NCBI RefSeq assembly: GCF_000969605.1
Contig: NZ_JZUE01000006.1
Coordinates: 62,001-126,000 of the forward strand
DNA length: 64,000 nucleotides
From: Aquincola tertiaricarbonis
GTDB taxonomy: Bacteria; Pseudomonadota; Gammaproteobacteria; Burkholderiales; Burkholderiaceae_C
Reading direction: 5' to 3'
Shown: positions 58,941 to 64,000 of the stretch, in pieces
How positions within the stretch are numbered: the stretch's first letter is position 1
Layout: each line of letters opens with the position of its first letter
Notes under the pieces: generated by a model
What the model saw: the letters and a program-made list of their open reading frames with translations, nothing else
What the model was told of the DNA's origin: nothing
Databases searched by the model: none
Translations under genes and position numbers: made by a program

Positions 58941-60170
58941 TCAGCGGTCGGGCGACAGCGGCATGTCGATGCTGCCGTCGATGTGCTTCACCGGCCCGGC
59001 GGCGCTCGGGTTGATGTCGAAGTCGAAGATCTGCGTGGGCAGCCACAGGGTGGCGCAGGCATTGGGCACGTCCACCACGCCGCTGATGTGGCCCTGCACC
59101 GGCGCCGTACCCAGGATGCTGTAGGCCTGCGCGCCCGAGTAGCCGAACTTCTTCAGGTACTCGATGGCATTCAGGCAGGCCTGGCGGTAGGCCACCGCCA
59201 CGTCCAGGTAGTACTGCTTGCCCTGCTCGTCAACCGAGATGCCTTCGAAGATCAGGTAGTCGTTGTAGCTGGGCGTGAACGGGCTGGGCTTGAAGATCGG
59301 GTTCTTGATGCCGTACTTGGCCATGCCGCCCTTGATCAGCGTGACGCGCATGTGCACCCAGCCGGCCATCTCGATGGCGCCGCAGAAGGTGATCTCGCCG
59401 TCGCCCTGGCTGAAGTGCAGGTCGCCCACCGACAGGCCCGCGCCTTCCACGTACACCGGGAAGAACACCTTGCTGCCGCGCGACAGGTCCTTGATGTCGC
59501 AATTGCCGCCATGCTCGCGTGGCGGCACGGTGCGCGCGCCTTCGGCCGCCACCTTGGCCGCGGCATCGCCCGTCAGCTTGCCCAGGTGCGCGGTGCCGGC
59601 GAAGGGCGGGTTGGCCAGGCCGGGCACGCGGTTCGGGTCGGTGGCGATCAGGCCGGTCTCGCGCTCGTTCCACAGGTCCAGCATCGGCTTGTCGGGCAGG
59701 CAGCCGATCAGCCCCGGGTGGATCAGCCCCGCGAAGTTGACGCCCGGCACGTGGCGCGAGCTGGTGAACATGCCGTGGAAGTCCCAGATCGACTTCTGCG
59801 CCTGCGGAAAGTGCTCGGTGAGGAAGCCGCCGCCGTTGTTCTTGCTGAAGAAGCCGTTGAAGCCCCAGAGGCTGTCGGGCTTGGCGCCGATGTCCAGCAG
59901 GTCCACCACCAGCAGGTCGCCGGGCTCGGCGCCCTTCACGCCCACCGGGCCCGACAGGTAGTGCACCGTGGTCAGGTCGATGTCGCGCACGTCGTCGGCG
60001 CTGTCGTTGTTCTTGATGTAGCCGCCGGTCCAGTCGTAGGTCTCCAGCACGAAGTCGTCGCCGGGGTTCACCCAGCAGGCCATCGGGATGTCGGGGTGCC
60101 AGCGGTTGTGCACCATCTCGTTGCTGGGTGCGGGCTGGTTCAGGTCTACCTTGATCAGGGTCTCGGGCAT
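58941..60170 (-). CDS. fmdA: Formamidase (acetamidase/formamidase family)
   Basis: A 409-residue cytoplasmic amidase hydrolysing formamide to formate and ammonia. Diagnostic parts: MPETLIKVDLNQPAPSNE, HNRWHPDIPMACWVNPGDDF, YDWTGGYIKNNDSADDVRDIDL, VHYLSGPVGVKGAEPGDLLVV, REHGGNCDIKDLSRGSKVFFPVY and DLHFSQGDGEITFCGAIEMA. All match FmdA, including length. It starts 26 bases after urtE. With no urease gene visible, the upstream transporter may serve formamide or short amides as nitrogen sources. Confidence 0.95.
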   Translation of the reverse strand: MPETLIKVDLNQPAPSNEMVHNRWHPDIPMACWVNPGDDFVLETYDWTGGYIKNNDSADDVRDIDLTTVHYLSGPVGVKGAEPGDLLVVDLLDIGAKPDSLWGFNGFFSKNNGGGFLTEHFPQAQKSIWDFHGMFTSSRHVPGVNFAGLIHPGLIGCLPDKPMLDLWNERETGLIATDPNRVPGLANPPFAGTAHLGKLTGDAAAKVAAEGARTVPPREHGGNCDIKDLSRGSKVFFPVYVEGAGLSVGDLHFSQGDGEITFCGAIEMAGWVHMRVTLIKGGMAKYGIKNPIFKPSPFTPSYNDYLIFEGISVDEQGKQYYLDVAVAYRQACLNAIEYLKKFGYSGAQAYSILGTAPVQGHISGVVDVPNACATLWLPTQIFDFDINPSAAGPVKHIDGSIDMPLSPDR

Positions 60171-60196
60171 CGTCGCTCTCCTGCTTGTGTGGTGGT

Positions 60197-60886
60197 TCAA
60201 ACCGACAAAAACTGCTTGATGCGCTCGGCGTCGATGCCGGCGCGCGGGCTCTCGTGCACCAGCCGCCCACCTTCGATCACGAAGAGGCGGTCGGCCACCT
60301 CCAGCGCAAAGCTCAGCACCTGCTCGCTCACCACGATGGTGATCTCGCGCAGCTTGCGGATCTCGTTCAGCGCACGGGCGATGTCCTTGATGATGGACGG
60401 CTGGATGCCTTCGGTGGGCTCGTCCAGCAGCAGCACCTTGGGATTGGTGACCAGCGCGCGGGCGATGGCCAGCTGCTGCTGCTGCCCGCCCGAGAGGTTG
60501 CCGCCCTTGCGGTGGCGCATCTCGAACAGCACCGGGAACAGCGCATAGATCTCGTCGGGGATGCGCTGGCTCCTGGCGTTCTCCAGCCCCGTCTGGATGT
60601 TCTCGGTGACGGTGAGCGTCGGGAAGATCATCCGCCCCTGCGGCACGTAGGCGATGCCCTTGGCCACGCGCTGGAAGCTCTCCAGCTTGGTCACCTCCTG
60701 GCCGTCGACCTCGATGCTGCCGCTGCGCACCGGCAGGATGCCGATCAGGCTCTTGAACAGCGTGGTCTTGCCCATGCCGTTGCGGCCCATGATGGCCACC
60801 GTCTCGTTGCGCTTGGCATGCAGGTCGATGCCGTGCAGCGCTTCGCTCTGGCCATAGGCGACGTGCAGGTCTTTCACGTTCAGCAT
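60197..60886 (-). CDS. urtE: Urea/amide ABC transporter ATP-binding protein UrtE
   Basis: A 229-residue ABC ATPase of the branched-chain/urea family. Walker A is GRNGMGKTTLF, signature LSGGQQQQLAIARAL, Walker B VLLLDEPTEGIQPSI. The start MLNVKDLHVAYGQSEALHGIDL and the C-terminal AERIKQFLSV are UrtE-like. It couples ATP hydrolysis to the UrtB-UrtC channel with UrtD. It begins 27 bases after urtD. Confidence 0.93.
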   Translation of the reverse strand: MLNVKDLHVAYGQSEALHGIDLHAKRNETVAIMGRNGMGKTTLFKSLIGILPVRSGSIEVDGQEVTKLESFQRVAKGIAYVPQGRMIFPTLTVTENIQTGLENARSQRIPDEIYALFPVLFEMRHRKGGNLSGGQQQQLAIARALVTNPKVLLLDEPTEGIQPSIIKDIARALNEIRKLREITIVVSEQVLSFALEVADRLFVIEGGRLVHESPRAGIDAERIKQFLSV

Positions 60887-60913
60887 GCGTGCTGCTCCTG
60901 TGGGTGGCTGCGT

Positions 60914-61657
60914 TCAATGGCCGAGGTACACGTCGATCACCTTCGGATCGTTCTGCACCTGGTCCATGGAGCCTTCGGCCAGGATCTTTCCCTGGTGCAT
61001 CACTGTCACCTTGTGGGCGATGCGCTTGACGAAGTCCATGTCGTGCTCGATGACGATGACCGAGCGGCCCTTGCAGATGCGCTGCAGCAGCTCGCCGGTG
61101 AGCTCGCGTTCGCGCACGCTCATGCCGGCGATGGGCTCGTCCAGCATCAGCAGCTCGGGCTCCTGCATCAGCAGCATGCCGATCTCCAGCCACTGCTTCT
61201 GGCCGTGCGACAGCAGCCCGGCCTCGGTCTCCAGCACCGTGCCCAGGCCGATCTCGTCGGCCACCGCCTGCACCCGGTCGCGCACCTCGGCATCGCAGCG
61301 GAAGGCCAGTGCGCCGAACACGCTGCGCCCGCGCGGAAAGCTCACCTCCAGGTTCTTGAAGACCGAAAGGTTCTCGTAGATGGAGGGCGTCTGGAACTTG
61401 CGCCCGATGCCGGCCCGCACGATGCGGTGCTCCGACATGCGGGTCATCTCCTGGTTCTTGAACTTGATGCTGCCGTGGCTGGCGCGGGTCTTGCCGCAGA
61501 TCAGGTCCAGCAGCGTGGTCTTGCCCGCACCGTTGGGGCCGATGATCACGCGCAGCTCGTTGCGGTCGACGTACAGCGTCAGGTCGTTGATGGCCTTGAA
61601 GCCGTCGAAGGACACCGTGAGGTCTTCGACTGCCAGCGCGAAGTCGGTATTGCTCAT
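60914..61657 (-). CDS. urtD: Urea/amide ABC transporter ATP-binding protein UrtD
   Basis: A 247-residue ABC ATPase. Walker A GPNGAGKTTLLDLICGKT, signature LSHGQKQWLEIGM (the LSHGQKQWLEIGML wording is characteristic of UrtD), Walker B LLMLDEPIAGMS and the H-loop in VIEHDMDFVKRIA. It lies 61 bases downstream of urtC. It forms the ATPase pair with UrtE. Confidence 0.94.
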   Translation of the reverse strand: MSNTDFALAVEDLTVSFDGFKAINDLTLYVDRNELRVIIGPNGAGKTTLLDLICGKTRASHGSIKFKNQEMTRMSEHRIVRAGIGRKFQTPSIYENLSVFKNLEVSFPRGRSVFGALAFRCDAEVRDRVQAVADEIGLGTVLETEAGLLSHGQKQWLEIGMLLMQEPELLMLDEPIAGMSVRERELTGELLQRICKGRSVIVIEHDMDFVKRIAHKVTVMHQGKILAEGSMDQVQNDPKVIDVYLGH

Positions 61658-61718
61658 AGCGAATTACCTCCGGCCTGGCGGCCTGCGGTGCGAGCGCCTT
61701 CGGGCGGCCGTGCGGCGC

Positions 61719-62888
61719 TCATGCGGCGGCTCCCTCGGCGGCGCCGCGCTCACGCGCCGGCTTGGGCTCGGCCACCACCGGCGGTGGCGCCACGGGCTTC
61801 GCCCTGCCCTGCCCCAGCCGCTTCAACCGCGGCGCGATCTTGTCGTTCCACACACCGGCCAGGCCGTCAGGAAAGGCCAGCACCACGCCCAGGAACAGCG
61901 CGGCCATCATGAAGAGCCACAGGTCCGGGAAGCTCTCGGAGAAGTACGTCTTGCCGTAGTTGACGAGCAGCGCGCCGTACACCGCGCCCACCAGCGACAT
62001 GCGCCCGCCCACCGCCGCGAAGATCACCATCTCGATCGACGGCACGATGCCCACCAGCGAAGGCGACATGAAGCCCACCTGCAGCGTGAACATCGCGCCG
62101 CCCACCGCCGACAGCAGCGCCGACAGGCAGAACACGAAGACGCGGAAGTTGGCCACGTCGTAGCCGGAGAAGCGCACCCTGTCTTCCTTGTCGCGCATGG
62201 CCAGCAGCAGCGTGCCCAGCTTGCTCTTCTGCACCCAGGTGCACAGCACGATGGAAGCCAGCAGCAGCGCCACGCAGGTGAAGTACAGGATGAGCTTGGC
62301 ACTGTCGGTGCGGGTGTCCCAGCCCATCAGCGTCTTCAGGTCGGTCATGCCGTTGACGCCGCCGGTATAGCCCTGCTGGCCGATGATCAGCACGGTGAGG
62401 ATGAGCGCCACCGCCTGCGTGATGATGGCGAAGTACACCCCGCCCACACGCCGCTTGAACATCGCGAAGCCGATGATCCAGGCCAGCAGCGTGGGCACCC
62501 CCAGCAGCAACAAGAGCGTGAGCGGAAAGCTGTGGAAGGGCAGCCACCACACCGGCAGCTCGGTCACCTGGTTCCAGTCCATGAAGTCGGGGATGCCGGG
62601 CGTGCTCTGGATCTTGGTGGTGACGGGGTCGCTGGCCTCCAGCTTCAGGAACATCGCCATGCCGTAGCCGCCCAGGCCGAAGAACACGCCCTGCCCCAGG
62701 CTGAGCACCCCGCCCCAGCCCCACAGCATCACCAGGCCCAGCGCCACGAAGGCATAGCTGAGGTACTTGCCCACCAGGTTCAGGCGGAACAGGTCCAGCG
62801 TGAGCGGAAATACCACCAGCAGCACCACCGCCAGCACCAGCACGCTGGCCATGCCGCTGCGTGCCATCCATACCCTTGCGCCGTTCAT
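61719..62888 (-). CDS. urtC: Urea/amide ABC transporter permease UrtC
   Basis: A 389-residue inner-membrane permease. Beginning MNGARVWMARSGMASVLVLAVVLL, it has eight or more helices, the LivM-type GVLSLGQGVFFGLGGYGMAMFL and the UrtC-type insertion with MDWNQVTELPVWWLPFHSFP. The C-terminal 35 residues are an Arg/Pro/Ala-rich tail (LKRLGQGRAKPVAPPPVV). The start overlaps the urtB stop (ATGA type). Confidence 0.93.
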   Translation of the reverse strand: MNGARVWMARSGMASVLVLAVVLLVVFPLTLDLFRLNLVGKYLSYAFVALGLVMLWGWGGVLSLGQGVFFGLGGYGMAMFLKLEASDPVTTKIQSTPGIPDFMDWNQVTELPVWWLPFHSFPLTLLLLLGVPTLLAWIIGFAMFKRRVGGVYFAIITQAVALILTVLIIGQQGYTGGVNGMTDLKTLMGWDTRTDSAKLILYFTCVALLLASIVLCTWVQKSKLGTLLLAMRDKEDRVRFSGYDVANFRVFVFCLSALLSAVGGAMFTLQVGFMSPSLVGIVPSIEMVIFAAVGGRMSLVGAVYGALLVNYGKTYFSESFPDLWLFMMAALFLGVVLAFPDGLAGVWNDKIAPRLKRLGQGRAKPVAPPPVVAEPKPARERGAAEGAAA

Positions 62889-63799
62889 TTGCGCACCTTC
62901 GCTGCAAACAGGCCCTGCGGCCTGAACATCAGGATGACGACGATGGCCGACAGCGTGAGCACCTTGGCCATCGAACCCGTCATGAAGAACTCGCTGATCG
63001 ACTGCGTCTGCGCGATGCCGAAGGCCGACACCACCGTGCCCAGCAGGCTGGCCGCGCCGCCGAAGGTCACCACCAGGAAGGCATCGACGATGTAGAGCGA
63101 GCCCGAGGTCGGCCCGGTGGAGCCGATGGTGGTGAAGGCCGCACCGGCCACGCCGGCGATGCCGCAGCCGATGGCGAAGGTCAGCCGGTCGGTGCGCCGG
63201 GTGTTGATGCCGGTGGCATTGGCCATCGGCCGGTTGGCCACCGTGGCCCGCACCCGCAGGCCCCAGCGCGACTTGTAAAGCGCCAGCAGCACGCCGCAGG
63301 TCACGGCCAGCGTCAGCGCCATCACGAACAGGCCGTTGATCGGGATGTCCAGTCCTTCGGACGGCGCCCAGCTGCCCATCAGCCAGTCGGGCAGCGTGGG
63401 GCTCACCTCCTTGGCGCCGAAGGTGGAGCGGAAGATCTGCTGCATCGCCAGCGACAGGCCCCAGGTGGCCAGCAAGGTGTCGAGCGGGCGGCGGTAGAGG
63501 TGGCGTATCACCGCCCACTCCACCCCCCAGCCCACCGCGAAGGCCAGCCCGAAGGCCACCGCGATGGCCACCGGGAAGTAGGCCTGCACCAGCCCGGGCG
63601 CATGCGATTCGGCCAGGTGCGAGAACAGGTAGATGGTGTAGGCGCCGATGGTCATGAACTCGCCATGCGCCATGTTGATCACGCCCATCTGTCCGAAGAT
63701 GATGGCCAGGCCCAGGCCCATCAGCAGCAGCACCGAGAACAGGCTGAGGCCGGCGAAGCCCTGCATCAGCCCGATGTTCCACATGTCGTTGAGAGTCAT
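62885..63799 (-). CDS. urtB: Urea/amide ABC transporter permease UrtB
   Basis: A 304-residue LivH-type permease starting MTLNDMWNIGLMQGFAGLSLFSVLLLMGLGLAIIFGQMGVINMAHG (in sections), with MAHGEFMTIGAYT and TFGGAASLLGTVVSAFGI typical of UrtB. Five to eight helices span the sequence. It follows the urtA gene after a 109-base gap carrying two hairpins. The frame is open 33 codons further upstream through the hairpins, but that stretch is Arg/Pro-rich shadow. Confidence 0.94.
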   Translation of the reverse strand: MTLNDMWNIGLMQGFAGLSLFSVLLLMGLGLAIIFGQMGVINMAHGEFMTIGAYTIYLFSHLAESHAPGLVQAYFPVAIAVAFGLAFAVGWGVEWAVIRHLYRRPLDTLLATWGLSLAMQQIFRSTFGAKEVSPTLPDWLMGSWAPSEGLDIPINGLFVMALTLAVTCGVLLALYKSRWGLRVRATVANRPMANATGINTRRTDRLTFAIGCGIAGVAGAAFTTIGSTGPTSGSLYIVDAFLVVTFGGAASLLGTVVSAFGIAQTQSISEFFMTGSMAKVLTLSAIVVILMFRPQGLFAAKVRK

Positions 63800-63831
63800 G
63801 TCGGCCCCTCGTGCGTCGGGTACGCCGCCCG

Positions 63832-63869
63832 GTCCCCCGAGGGGACGGCGGGCCGGCTTGGGGCGGCCC
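63832..63869 (-). repeat. Paired GC-rich hairpins between urtA and urtB (REP-like)
   Basis: GTCCCC-CGA-GGGGAC at 63832-63846 is a perfect 6-bp hairpin, and GGGCCG (63850-63855) pairs with CGGCCC (63864-63869) across an eight-base loop. Such structured intergenic elements, with the phrase 'ccccgagggga', recur in Burkholderiales genomes as I recall them. Between a receptor gene and its permease gene it may stabilise the urtA message or limit read-through. No T-run follows on the minus strand. Confidence 0.45.
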
Positions 63870-63908
63870 GGCGCTCGGCCCGGCCCGCCTGCCAGCACCG
63901 TGGCTGCA

Positions 63909-64000
63909 TCACTTGTAGCCCTCGGGGAACGGATTCGGCTCGATCAGCGCGGGCGATTCGGCCACCACCTTGAACTGGCCGTCGAGCTGGGCCTGGCCGA
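63909..64000 (-). CDS. urtA: Urea/amide ABC transporter substrate-binding protein UrtA, C-terminus (partial)
   Basis: The last 29 or so codons are present and read GQAQLDGQFKVVAESPALIE then PNPFPEGYK before TGA. The ending 'PNPFP.GYK' is typical of UrtA. The remainder lies beyond the window. It is the first gene of the urt-fmd operon as seen here and encodes the periplasmic receptor. Confidence 0.88.
   Translation of the reverse strand, partial: GQAQLDGQFKVVAESPALIEPNPFPEGYK

Noticed and set aside
1-64000. tRNA, rRNA, CRISPR arrays, insertion sequences or phage genes
   Set aside because: Looked for conserved RNA ends, regularly spaced repeats, transposase motifs and integrase genes; none seen.

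Overview
The window is high-GC DNA (roughly 70% by eye) with strong codon bias, tight gene packing and many 4-base start/stop overlaps. Gene families such as DUF3348/DUF802/DUF2894, Bug-type solute receptors, DUF3325/DUF3649 and urt-fmdAB point to a betaproteobacterium of the order Burkholderiales, probably a Rubrivivax/Leptothrix/Ideonella-like lineage. This placement is inferred from gene content only. I see no rRNA, tRNA, CRISPR array, prophage or insertion sequence.

Layout. (1) 1-10198, plus strand: the tail of a branched-chain-type ABC permease (livH), livM, then a catabolic run: acyl-CoA dehydrogenase, TetR regulator, PaaK-like CoA ligase, CaiB/BaiF CoA-transferase, SDR, a second CoA-transferase, a full-length plus a shortened acyl-CoA dehydrogenase, and a crotonase. 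It looks like uptake, CoA activation and beta-oxidation of an unidentified organic acid. (2) 10199-12020: a frameshifted gene remnant and two small uncharacterised genes. (3) 12068-14973: a membrane hybrid histidine kinase facing a NarL-type response regulator. (4) 15313-26293: four secreted or surface proteins with DUF11, SdrD_B-like and calcium-loop-like repeats, one with a probable outer-membrane beta-barrel and an apparent frameshift behind its signal peptide. (5) 26312-28643, minus: glucarate dehydratase and its Bug-type receptor. (6) 28765-34418: a cNMP-domain/thioredoxin-reductase-like flavoprotein divergent from paoABC, a periplasmic molybdenum aldehyde oxidoreductase. (7) 34504-38626: DUF3348, DUF802, MotB/OmpA, DUF2894. 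I read this as an uncharacterised ion-driven motor resembling ZorAB; it is the best candidate in the window for an undescribed system. (8) 38637-40310: a DedA protein and an EEP-fold phosphoesterase. (9) 40387-47563: a signalling patch of HD-GYP, EAL and two hybrid kinases, with no GGDEF protein. (10) 47579-51460: a lytic transglycosylase lipoprotein, a class II aldolase, a HAD hydrolase and a divergent LysR regulator. (11) 51623-53847: an M20 peptidase-like lipoprotein followed by a secreted, free-standing M20 lid domain. (12) 54276-56717: an iron-linked DUF3649/PepSY/DUF3325 membrane operon with a Fur-box-like promoter. (13) 56699-58489: a gene fragment, then acuI and acuR with strong palindromic operators. 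(14) 58581-64000, minus: urtABCDE-fmdA-fmdB, an ABC transporter of the urea/amide type coupled to formamidase.

Start sites were chosen by family alignment and ribosome-binding sequences. Several open frames extend upstream into neighbouring genes and were trimmed. All assignments come from reading the sequence; no database search was run.
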